Source of the DNA: an uncultured Blautia sp.
GTDB taxonomy: Bacteria; Bacillota; Clostridia; Lachnospirales; Lachnospiraceae
Direction of reading: 5' to 3'
NCBI GenBank assembly: GCA_938028845.1
Contig: CALIZJ010000276.1
Coordinates: forward strand, 1-6,379
DNA: 6,379 nt
The position numbers and the translations under genes were made by a program. Shown one piece after another: positions 1 through 5,952 of this stretch. A model generated the notes under the pieces. It had not been told where the DNA came from, searched no databases, and saw only the letters and a list, made by a program, of their open reading frames with translations. The first letter of the stretch is position 1; the number at the start of each line of letters is the position of its first letter.

Positions 1-1685
1 TTGTACCTTTTTGGTATATATGGCGTATCATTCACGACATACTGGAAGTTTCCCCGGATTTCTCACAAGCGGAACATGTTACGCGTTATGGGTGGTTTGC
101 GGTATTGTTTGCAGTTCTGTCTATTCTTGTTTATATAGCTGCTTTGCTGTGCTCCCACATAAGCGCGTTCCGGGTTGCTGCGAATATCAGAAAGGAACTG
201 ATGCGGCATATTACGGCGCTGCCTCTTGGTGTAACGGAGAAGTATGGAAGCGGAAACCTAAGAAGGATCGTAAATACTTCCAGCGCTGCTACAGAAACCT
301 ATCTTGCACACAGACTGCCGGATAAAGCAGGCGCGATTGCGACACCTATAGGATTGCTTTTTATGCTTCTTGCGTTTGACTGGCGGTTGGGAGTATTAAG
401 TCTTATTCCGGTCGTTCTTGGTTTCCTGATCATGATGAAGATGACAGGTGCAGGAATGGAACAAAAAATGAAAGAATACCAAAATGCACTTTCTGCTATG
501 TCAAATGAGGCAGTTGAATATGTAAGGGGCGTACCCGTAGTTAAGACCTTTGGACAAACCATTTTTTCCTTTAAGAGATTTAAAGCCGCCATTGACAATT
601 ATGAAACCTGGGTTATTGCATATACGAAAGCGTTACGGCTGCCGATGCTGTTTTATACAACCGCGATCAACAGTGTATTTGCGTTTTTAATTGCCGGAGG
701 TATTTTTTTTACAAGGGACGGGGTAACAGAGGACTTGCTGCTGAACCTGATCTTTTATATTGTGATCACCCCTGTTATTGGCACAACGCTTACAAAAATC
801 ATGTTTATGAGCGAGGATGCAATGCTTGTCGGCGATGCGATTAACAGAATTGATGAAGTGCTTAAGGAAAAGCCGCTGCCGGAGAGCAAAGAAAAGAAGA
901 TCCCTTCTGTATATTCGATTGTATTAGACCATGTCAGTTTCAGCTACGACGGTAAGAAAAATGCGCTGAATGATGTATCTTTATCTATTAAGCCGGGACA
1001 GACCGTTGCGTTAGTAGGCGTGTCCGGCGGCGGCAAGACGACTCTTGCCAATATAGTTACAAGATTTTTTGACCCGCAAAAAGGACGAGTTCTTATAGGG
1101 AATATAGATATACGCGACATTCCAAAAGAAACATTGATGGATAAAGTATCTTTTGTATTTCAGAACAGCCGGCTTATTAAAGCCTCTATATTGGACAATG
1201 TGCGTATGGCAAAACCAGGCGCAGCGCGGGAAGAAATCGAGCGTGCGCTGAAAGCCGCACAGTGCCTGGATATTATCGAAAAACTTCCAGATGGCATAGA
1301 TACAGTTGTCGGAACAAAAGGTGTATATCTGTCCGGAGGAGAACAACAGAGAATAGCGATTGCCCGTGCAATCTTAAAAAATGCACCCATCCTGATTCTT
1401 GATGAAGCCACTGCGTTTGCTGACCCGGATAATGAAGTGCGGGTACAAAAGGCTTTATCTGCTCTTTCAAAGGGAAAAACGGTGATCATGATCGCGCACA
1501 GGCTGTCATCCATTACAGACGCAGACTGCATTTATGTGCTGGAAAATGGAGAGATCGCGGAATATGGCACATACAATGAGCTGCGAAAGAAAAACGGTAT
1601 TTTTGCGCGTATGTGGAAAAATTATTCAGAAGCAGCAGAATGGAGGATTTCCAGTGAAAATAAGGGATTGGAGGTAAGGGCATGA
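1..1685 (+). CDS. ABC transporter, fused permease/ATPase (first half-transporter; 5' end outside window)
   Basis: Half-size ABC transporter acting in the cytoplasmic membrane. The frame is open from base 3 to the stop at 1683-1685 (560 codons in the window) and runs off the left edge. The TTG at 105 is not the start, because the codons before it encode typical helix-1/loop sequence (VPFWYIWRII, then FSQAEHVTRYGWF). Compared with its 576-residue partner, perhaps 15-30 residues are missing. Counting from base 3, the membrane domain covers about 1-280 and the nucleotide-binding domain about 300-550. All ATPase motifs are intact: Walker A GVSGGGKTT (339-347), Q-loop VFQN, signature LSGGE (443-447), Walker B LILDE with catalytic E468, and H-loop H499. 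The D-loop is atypical, DEATAFADPDNE instead of SxLD. The AHRLPD...FDWRLG pattern resembles the YbtPQ/IrtAB group (siderophore import despite an exporter fold), but a multidrug or peptide exporter is equally possible. It overlaps the next gene by 4 bases, implying translational coupling and a heterodimer. Confidence 0.93.
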   Translation, partial: VPFWYIWRIIHDILEVSPDFSQAEHVTRYGWFAVLFAVLSILVYIAALLCSHISAFRVAANIRKELMRHITALPLGVTEKYGSGNLRRIVNTSSAATETYLAHRLPDKAGAIATPIGLLFMLLAFDWRLGVLSLIPVVLGFLIMMKMTGAGMEQKMKEYQNALSAMSNEAVEYVRGVPVVKTFGQTIFSFKRFKAAIDNYETWVIAYTKALRLPMLFYTTAINSVFAFLIAGGIFFTRDGVTEDLLLNLIFYIVITPVIGTTLTKIMFMSEDAMLVGDAINRIDEVLKEKPLPESKEKKIPSVYSIVLDHVSFSYDGKKNALNDVSLSIKPGQTVALVGVSGGGKTTLANIVTRFFDPQKGRVLIGNIDIRDIPKETLMDKVSFVFQNSRLIKASILDNVRMAKPGAAREEIERALKAAQCLDIIEKLPDGIDTVVGTKGVYLSGGEQQRIAIARAILKNAPILILDEATAFADPDNEVRVQKALSALSKGKTVIMIAHRLSSITDADCIYVLENGEIAEYGTYNELRKKNGIFARMWKNYSEAAEWRISSENKGLEVRA

Positions 1686-3412
1686 TTAGGACACTGCAAA
1701 GACGCTTTGCATTATCACGACAAGGTGCCATAGATTTGATAAAAGGCTGTATTGCCTGCATGGTACAGGATATATCTTTTATGTTTCCTGTCGGGCTATT
1801 GTATTCTCTGGTTCTTGATATGATGAACGGGGGAGTAACCGGAGAACGTGCGGCTTTCTATGGGGTCGGGACTTTGGGGTGTTTATGCTTTATATTCGCT
1901 GCCACGTGGTTTCAATATAATGCAACGTACCTGGCAACGTATGTGGAAAGCGGTGTAAGGCGTATCTCCCTGGCGGAACAACTTCGTAAGATCCCGCTTT
2001 CCTTTTTTGGAAAAAAAGACCTTGCCGATTTGACGAATTCTATTATGGGCGATTGTGCCACCTTGGAAACTGCCTTTTCCCATTATGTACCGGCTCTGGC
2101 TGGTTCGCTTATTTCTACTACGCTGATAGGCATTTGTCTTTTCGTCTATGATTGGCGGATGGCGCTTGCCGCTGTGTGGGTTTTGCCGGTGGCGTTTACC
2201 ATCACATTTTTGTCGGCACGTATACAGGAATATTTTAACCGAAAATCTGTAGAAGCAAATGTTGCGCTTGAAAGCGGCGTGCAGGAATGTATCGAGAGTT
2301 TGCAGGATTTAAAGGCAAACAATGCGGAAGCAAATTATCTGAAAGGGCTGGATGAAAAAATTGACCGCGTAGAAAAAAGACACATTATTACGGAACTTGG
2401 AACTGCTCTTTTTGTTGTTTCTTCCACATTGATATTAAAATTCGGGATTGCTACAGTTGGGCTGACAGGTTCTGCTCTGCTTATTGCCGGAGAAATAGAT
2501 ATTCCGCTGTTTTTTCTGTTTTTGCTTGTGGCTTCAAGACTGTATGCTCCCCTTGAGGGAGCGCTGCAAAATCTTGCTGCGATCATATCTACCAGAACAA
2601 ATATCAAACGAATGAATGAAATTCTGGATCAGCCTATTCAAACAGGAAGCACTGTAATGACAAATAAAGGTTATGATATTGTATTCGACCATGTAGCTTT
2701 TTCTTACAATACTGGGGAAACTGTATTAAAGGACGTGTCCTTTACGGCAAAACAAGGGCAGGTTACTGCTTTAGTCGGTCCGTCCGGCGGCGGAAAAACT
2801 ACGGTATCACGCCTTGCTGCGCGGTTCTGGGACATAAACAAAGGAAAGATTACTGTGGGAGGCATGGATATATCGAAAATAGAGCCGGAAACACTGTTGT
2901 CGCTGTACTCTATTGTGTTTCAGGATGTGACGCTGTTTAACAATACGATTATGGAAAATATTCGAATAGGCAGAAAGAACGCGACAGATGAGGAAGTGCT
3001 CGCAGCGGCGAGACTGGCAAATTGCGAAGAATTTGCAGCGAAGCTCCCGGATGGATATAACAGTATGATCGGTGAAAATGGCTGTGAGCTGTCCGGCGGT
3101 GAACGGCAGCGTATCTCTATTGCCCGTGCGTTTCTTAAAAATTCGCCTATCATTTTACTTGATGAAGCAACAGCAAGCCTTGATGTGGAAAATGAAACTT
3201 TGATACAGTCTGCGTTGTCGAGATTGATAAAAGATAAGACGGTATTGGTTATTGCACATCGTATGCGCACAGTAAGCGGCGCAGATAAAGTGGTTGTACT
3301 CTCGGACGGTGTCGTTGCCGAACAGGGAGCACCGGAAAAACTGATGAAAACAGGTGAAATTTATCCTCATATGGTAAAACTGCAGATGATCAGCAGGGAG
3401 TGGGGGATTTAA
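1682..3412 (+). CDS. ABC transporter, fused permease/ATPase (second half-transporter)
   Basis: Complete 576-residue half-transporter, normal length for the family. The ATG at 1682 lies inside the stop of the previous gene (ATGA). It has its own strong ribosome site, GGAGG at 1670-1674 with a 7-base spacer, which supports this start. The membrane domain spans roughly residues 15-310, with hydrophobic segments near 30-50, 60-80, 135-180 and 240-285. The ATPase domain spans about 335-565: Walker A GPSGGGKTT (366-374, K372), Q-loop VFQD, signature LSGGE (470-474), Walker B LLDE (D494, E495), canonical D-loop ASLD, H-loop H526. Both subunits keep a catalytic glutamate and H-loop histidine, so neither ATP site looks degenerate. 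Together with the upstream gene it should form a heterodimeric transporter of YbtPQ/IrtAB-like or multidrug type. No substrate-binding protein, siderophore gene or regulator is visible nearby to name the cargo. Confidence 0.94.
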   Translation: MIRTLQRRFALSRQGAIDLIKGCIACMVQDISFMFPVGLLYSLVLDMMNGGVTGERAAFYGVGTLGCLCFIFAATWFQYNATYLATYVESGVRRISLAEQLRKIPLSFFGKKDLADLTNSIMGDCATLETAFSHYVPALAGSLISTTLIGICLFVYDWRMALAAVWVLPVAFTITFLSARIQEYFNRKSVEANVALESGVQECIESLQDLKANNAEANYLKGLDEKIDRVEKRHIITELGTALFVVSSTLILKFGIATVGLTGSALLIAGEIDIPLFFLFLLVASRLYAPLEGALQNLAAIISTRTNIKRMNEILDQPIQTGSTVMTNKGYDIVFDHVAFSYNTGETVLKDVSFTAKQGQVTALVGPSGGGKTTVSRLAARFWDINKGKITVGGMDISKIEPETLLSLYSIVFQDVTLFNNTIMENIRIGRKNATDEEVLAAARLANCEEFAAKLPDGYNSMIGENGCELSGGERQRISIARAFLKNSPIILLDEATASLDVENETLIQSALSRLIKDKTVLVIAHRMRTVSGADKVVVLSDGVVAEQGAPEKLMKTGEIYPHMVKLQMISREWGI

Positions 3413-3416
3413 CATG

Positions 3417-3448
3417 AATATGGCGGTACCGTATGGTACCGCCATGTT
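3417..3448. terminator. Bidirectional intrinsic terminator between convergent operons
   Basis: A perfect 10-base inverted repeat, TGGCGGTACC (3421-3430) and GGTACCGCCA (3435-3444), encloses the four-base loop GTAT. The stem extends to 14 pairs (3417-3430 with 3435-3448) with one G-U pair. It starts 5 bases after the ABC operon stop at 3412 and ends 9 bases before the DMT gene stop codon at 3457. On the + strand the stem is followed by TTATTTT, so it should work best for the ABC operon. On the - strand the following stretch (TATTCATG) is a poorer U-tract, but the position just after the DMT stop suggests it serves both directions. Confidence 0.88.
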
Positions 3449-3456
3449 ATTTTGCG

Positions 3457-4359
3457 TCATTTTTCTTTTTGCGGAAGCTGCGCCAGGATAATGGCGCAGA
3501 ACATGATCACGCATCCTAAGATTTCCCTGGTACTTAAACTTTGGCCTAAGATGATCCAGCCGGCAAGAACAGAAATACAGGATTCCAGGCTCAAAATTAA
3601 AGAAGCAATGGTAGGGTTCATATTTTTTTGTCCTATGATCTGTAAAGTATAGGCTACTCCACAGGAGAAGATACCTGCGTAAAGGACGGGCATCCATGCA
3701 GCCAGGATGGAGGATATTTGCGGATTTTCCAGCAGCAATGCCGGAATACCGGAAAGAATGCCGCATACCAGAAACTGGATACAAGACATTTTCACCCCGT
3801 CTGCTTTCGGTGAAAAGTAGTCAATGATCAGAATGTGAAAAGAAAACAAAAATGCACAGATCAGGACCAGCAGATCACCTTTCCCGATGGAAAAACCGTC
3901 GGTAATACAAAGAAGATAAAGACCGATAAGAGCCATTCCCACAGCCACCCATACAAAGGGACTGCACTTTTTCTTTAAAAAGATCCCCAGTATAGGAACG
4001 ATGACGATATAGCAGGCTGTGATAAATCCCGCTTTGCCAACGGTAGTGTACTGAATACCCAATTGCTGAAAATTGCTTGCAAGGCAGAGGGCAATGCCGC
4101 AGGAAATTCCTCCTAAAAGAAGAGTTTTGCGGTCGGTCTTTTGGTCTTGTTCGGAGCTCTCTTTTGGCTGTTTTTTCCGGTTGAAAAACCAGATGACAGG
4201 AAGCAGGACGATGGCACCGATGATGCAGCGCACGGCGTTAAAGGTAAAGGGTCCTACATAGTCCATTCCTACGCTCTGAGCAACAAAGGCAACGCCCCAG
4301 ATAGCTGCTGTCAGAAGCAGGAGCAGAGAGTTTCCAAGTGATGTCTGCTGTGTTTTCAT
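3457..4359 (-). CDS. EamA/DMT-superfamily transporter, possibly purine-related
   Basis: A 300-residue membrane protein of the drug/metabolite transporter superfamily with two EamA repeats (about 12-150 and 162-295), giving about ten helices. Family features include the N-terminal LLLLLTAAIWGVAFVAQ, the YVGPFTFNAVR motif after helix 1, and the C-terminal repeat signature with GQK, P..ASLILSLE and LGQ.LS..EILGC. A hydrophilic loop (about 61-79, rich in K, E, Q and D) separates helices 2 and 3. The start is supported by GAGGGG at 4367-4372 on the - strand, 7 bases before the ATG. It begins 16 bases after the guanine deaminase stop with no terminator between them, so both genes should be on one mRNA under the same riboswitch. 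Family members export amino acids or other metabolites, and some plant DMT proteins carry purines. A role in moving guanine, xanthine or a related compound is inferred from context only. Confidence 0.93.
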   Translation of the reverse strand: MKTQQTSLGNSLLLLLTAAIWGVAFVAQSVGMDYVGPFTFNAVRCIIGAIVLLPVIWFFNRKKQPKESSEQDQKTDRKTLLLGGISCGIALCLASNFQQLGIQYTTVGKAGFITACYIVIVPILGIFLKKKCSPFVWVAVGMALIGLYLLCITDGFSIGKGDLLVLICAFLFSFHILIIDYFSPKADGVKMSCIQFLVCGILSGIPALLLENPQISSILAAWMPVLYAGIFSCGVAYTLQIIGQKNMNPTIASLILSLESCISVLAGWIILGQSLSTREILGCVIMFCAIILAQLPQKEK

Positions 4360-4375
4360 AAGTTATCCCCTCGTA

Positions 4376-5656
4376 TTAAAAGATTTTTACCCCGGCGACA
4401 TATTTGCCGGTGATGTTGCGGTCATCTGAAAGATAGACCAGCCGTTCCAGGCGCTGTTTAGGCGTGAAGGTCTGCGGATAAGGCAGGTTTTCATCGCTTA
4501 AAATAACCGCATCAAATTCATAGTCTTTTTCAAAGCTTCCCACTTTTCCGAAGAAAGAGCCGCCTCCAATGGTGGCCATGTAAAAGACTTCTTCCAGCGT
4601 CAGAGGCTTTGCAGTATGGTCAACCAGTCTCCAGTAAAGCTTGGAGGTCTGGATGGAATCAGACATAGCACGAAGAAGAGAAACAGAAAATCCCCCTGCA
4701 ATATCACTTCCGATTCCGATATTTACCCCTGCGTCCAGATATCGGCGTACCGGGCAGATGCCGGAGGCAAGGTTGGTGTTGGACTGGGAGCAGTGTGCAA
4801 TATAAACGCCCCGTTTTTTGATCAGCTCCAGTTCCTCGTCAGGACAATGGACGCAGTGCGCCATGATGGTGGGGCAGTCCTCGCCTCCGAATAAGCCGAA
4901 CTGATCATAAGCCTCCCCATAAAAGGCAGTGTTCGGGCAAAGCTCCTTTACCCAGGCCATCTCACTTAAGTTCTCGGAGAGATGGGACTGGACGGGCAGA
5001 TGGTACTGCTTTTGGATCGCGCCAAGCTCCTGCATGAGTTCGTCCGTGCAGGAGGGAGTAAACCGGGGAGTAAGGATTGGTTTTACATTTGTATATTTAT
5101 CCTGTACTTCCTCGATCCAGGCGATGGTATCGCGTTTGGCATCTGCGGCGCTTTTTTCCTGGAGCGTATCCGGGCCGTTCCGGTCCATATTTACTTTTCC
5201 AATGTAAGCTTTTAAGCCGGTTTCCTCCATGAGGTCCATTAATAACTCTGTGGCTTTTACATGAAGGGTGCCAAAGGCGGACAAGCGGGTGGTAACGCTT
5301 CTTTTTACATCGTTTACAAAGATGGAATAAGATTTTTTTGCATATTCCAGATCAGAGAATTTGGATTCTTCCGGGAATGCAATGTGATCCAGCCATTCTA
5401 AAAGCTCCATGTCCATGCCTACGCTTCGAAAACTGTACTGGGGCGCATGGATGTGCAGGTCTGTGAGGCCGGGAATGATGAGAGAATCCCCGGTATCACG
5501 GATAGAGATCCCTTTGTACTTTTCGGGAAGTTCTGGAAATACTCCCGCGCAAATGCCGTCTTCGCAGACCAGATAAGAATCCGCAGATGTAAAGAGCGTA
5601 TCTTTTGTTTTGCTGTAGCAGATGGTACCTTTCAGTGCAAATGTTTTTTCCTTCAT
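4376..5656 (-). CDS. guaD: Guanine deaminase
   Basis: A 426-residue amidohydrolase predicted to convert guanine to xanthine and ammonia (EC 3.5.4.3), a cytoplasmic purine-catabolism step. Metal and substrate residues are recognisable: PGLTDLHIHAPQ with Zn ligands H68 and H70 and substrate-type Q73; EWL (87-89) and FPEE; MDRNGPD (157-163); TPRFTPS with R198; QSHLSEN with H225 and E228; AHCVH with H267; GSDIAGG with D318. The HIHAPQYSF segment matches animal guanine deaminases, and MDRN.PD and TPRF.P recall E. coli GuaD, so this is more specific than 'amidohydrolase'. Length is normal (about 430-450). The ATG at 5656 is well bounded, because an in-frame TGA lies at 5665-5663 just upstream. A purine riboswitch and a consensus promoter precede it, and a DMT transporter follows in the same operon. 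No xanthine dehydrogenase or permease is visible in the window. Confidence 0.95.
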   Translation of the reverse strand: MKEKTFALKGTICYSKTKDTLFTSADSYLVCEDGICAGVFPELPEKYKGISIRDTGDSLIIPGLTDLHIHAPQYSFRSVGMDMELLEWLDHIAFPEESKFSDLEYAKKSYSIFVNDVKRSVTTRLSAFGTLHVKATELLMDLMEETGLKAYIGKVNMDRNGPDTLQEKSAADAKRDTIAWIEEVQDKYTNVKPILTPRFTPSCTDELMQELGAIQKQYHLPVQSHLSENLSEMAWVKELCPNTAFYGEAYDQFGLFGGEDCPTIMAHCVHCPDEELELIKKRGVYIAHCSQSNTNLASGICPVRRYLDAGVNIGIGSDIAGGFSVSLLRAMSDSIQTSKLYWRLVDHTAKPLTLEEVFYMATIGGGSFFGKVGSFEKDYEFDAVILSDENLPYPQTFTPKQRLERLVYLSDDRNITGKYVAGVKIF

Positions 5657-5663
5657 TTGGTTT

Positions 5664-5677
5664 CACCTTCCTCCTTT
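5664..5677 (-). promoter_or_regulatory. Ribosome binding region of guaD
   Basis: The - strand reads AAAGGAGGAAGGTG before the guaD start. The best anti-16S match, AGGAGG (5675-5670), has a long 13-base spacer to the ATG. A second purine-rich element, AAGGTG (5669-5664), sits at a near-ideal 7 bases. An ATG at 5680 opens a five-codon frame (MKGGR, stop at 5665-5663) across this site, in the same frame as guaD but separated by its own stop, so it cannot be an N-terminal extension. Confidence 0.7.
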
Positions 5678-5680
5678 CAT

Positions 5681-5763
5681 AAGGGACATTTAGGCAAAAG
5701 AAAAACTACCTTTCCATGCCGAAAGTCCTTAAACAGAACTTATAGACAACTATTGCGGTAGTT
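5681..5763 (-). terminator. Riboswitch expression platform with candidate conditional terminator
   Basis: On the - strand, GGTAGTT (5710-5704) is exactly complementary to AACTACC (5763-5757), which is the 5' strand of aptamer helix P3 plus the first two bases of loop L3. The run TTTTTCTTTT (5705-5696) overlaps and follows this segment. A small nested hairpin, CTTTC/GAAAG (5725-5721 with 5714-5710, loop GGCATG), lies inside and would shorten the effective loop. When the aptamer is unfolded, these pairings would make a stem followed by a U-tract, an intrinsic terminator; when P3 forms, they cannot. A competing arrangement pairs GGAC (5728-5725) with GTCC (5687-5684) and GGCA (5720-5717) with UGCC (5696-5693), placing the U-tract in or beside a larger stem; it could be an antiterminator. 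The stem is only 7 pairs with a long loop, so the exact mechanism is uncertain. Confidence 0.5.
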
Positions 5764-5801
5764 GGTAGAAACGTCCAACCAATTATGGACTTATATAAGT
5801 T
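5737..5801 (-). promoter_or_regulatory. Purine riboswitch aptamer (guanine-type, with variant loops) upstream of guaD
   Basis: A complete three-way junction is readable on the - strand. P1 is ACTTATA (5800-5794) with TATAAGT (5744-5738), plus one more A-U pair outside. J1/2 is UAA (5793-5791). P2 is GTCCA (5790-5786) with TGGAC (5777-5773). J2/3 is GUUUCUAC (5772-5765), identical to the B. subtilis xpt guanine aptamer. P3 is CAACTA (5764-5759) with TAGTTG (5752-5747). J3/1 is UC (5746-5745). In xpt numbering, the ligand contacts U22, U47, U51 and C74 are all present. C74 argues for guanine-like ligands and against adenine (which needs U). Deviations are L2 (5785-5778, UAAUUGGU), L3 of six bases (CCGCAA instead of CCGUAAA) and U for A73. 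GG in L2 and CC in L3 can still make the loop-loop kissing pairs. It lies in the guaD leader, in the right orientation. Guanine is the likeliest ligand; xanthine or 2'-deoxyguanosine, known for variants of this class, remain possible. Confidence 0.9.
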
Positions 5802-5824
5802 TGAATAATTTTGATACAGTCAAT

Positions 5825-5853
5825 ATTATAAGAGAATGTATGGGGACTGTCAA
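5825..5853 (-). promoter_or_regulatory. Consensus sigma-A promoter for the guaD-DMT operon
   Basis: The - strand carries a perfect -35 box TTGACA (5853-5848) and a perfect -10 box TATAAT (5830-5825) with the ideal 17-base spacer. Transcription should start near 5817-5819, about 17 bases before the riboswitch P1 helix, leaving a leader of roughly 160 bases before the guaD ATG. Such a strong promoter fits control exerted mainly after initiation, by the riboswitch. Confidence 0.9.
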
Positions 5854-5859
5854 TTCCCC
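5842..5859. repeat. Short inverted repeat over the guaD -35 box
   Basis: GGGGA (5842-5846) and TCCCC (5855-5859) form a 5-base inverted repeat with an 8-base centre, overlapping the -35 hexamer of the guaD promoter. It could be an operator for a regulator, but it is short and may be chance. No U-tract follows it on either strand, so it is not a terminator. Confidence 0.3.
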
Positions 5860-5903
5860 CGGTATACAAAAACGCAATTAAACTAGCCAAAGGAATATTT
5901 TCG

Positions 5904-5912
5904 TGATACAAT
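5904..5912 (+). promoter_or_regulatory. Likely extended -10 promoter for the AI-2E-family gene
   Basis: TGATACAAT matches an extended -10 element (TG, one base, then TACAAT at 5907-5912). No good -35 box lies 16-18 bases upstream, which is usual for extended -10 promoters. Transcription would start near 5919, giving a leader of about 33 bases before the GTG start at 5953. It points away from the guaD promoter, so this region is a divergent control region. Confidence 0.5.
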
Positions 5913-5952
5913 ATCCAATAAACATAGTTTTGATTTTTTATGGAGGAATAAA

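Noticed and set aside
11..325. 104-codon + strand frame overlapping the ABC transporter start
   Set aside because: It lies in another frame of a clear ABC transporter, is cysteine- and basic-rich without family features, and has no ribosome site.
105..1685. TTG at 105 as the start of the first ABC gene
   Set aside because: The frame is open upstream to the window edge and encodes plausible first-helix transporter sequence; the protein would otherwise lack its first membrane segment and be about 50 residues shorter than its partner.
3155..3784. 209-codon - strand frame across the terminator
   Set aside because: It overlaps the end of the ABC ATPase and the DMT gene in a different frame and reads through the terminator hairpin; its composition is unlike a real protein.
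5710..5725. CTTTC/GAAAG hairpin alone as the guaD leader terminator
   Set aside because: Five pairs with mostly A-U content are too weak for an independent intrinsic terminator; it makes more sense nested in the larger GGTAGTT/AACTACC pairing.
5737..5801. Adenine riboswitch interpretation
   Set aside because: The specificity base equivalent to position 74 is C (5745), which pairs with guanine-like ligands; adenine switches have U there.
5842..5859. GGGGA/TCCCC repeat as a terminator for an upstream + strand transcript
   Set aside because: It has only five pairs, no following U-tract on either strand, and no + strand gene ends just upstream.
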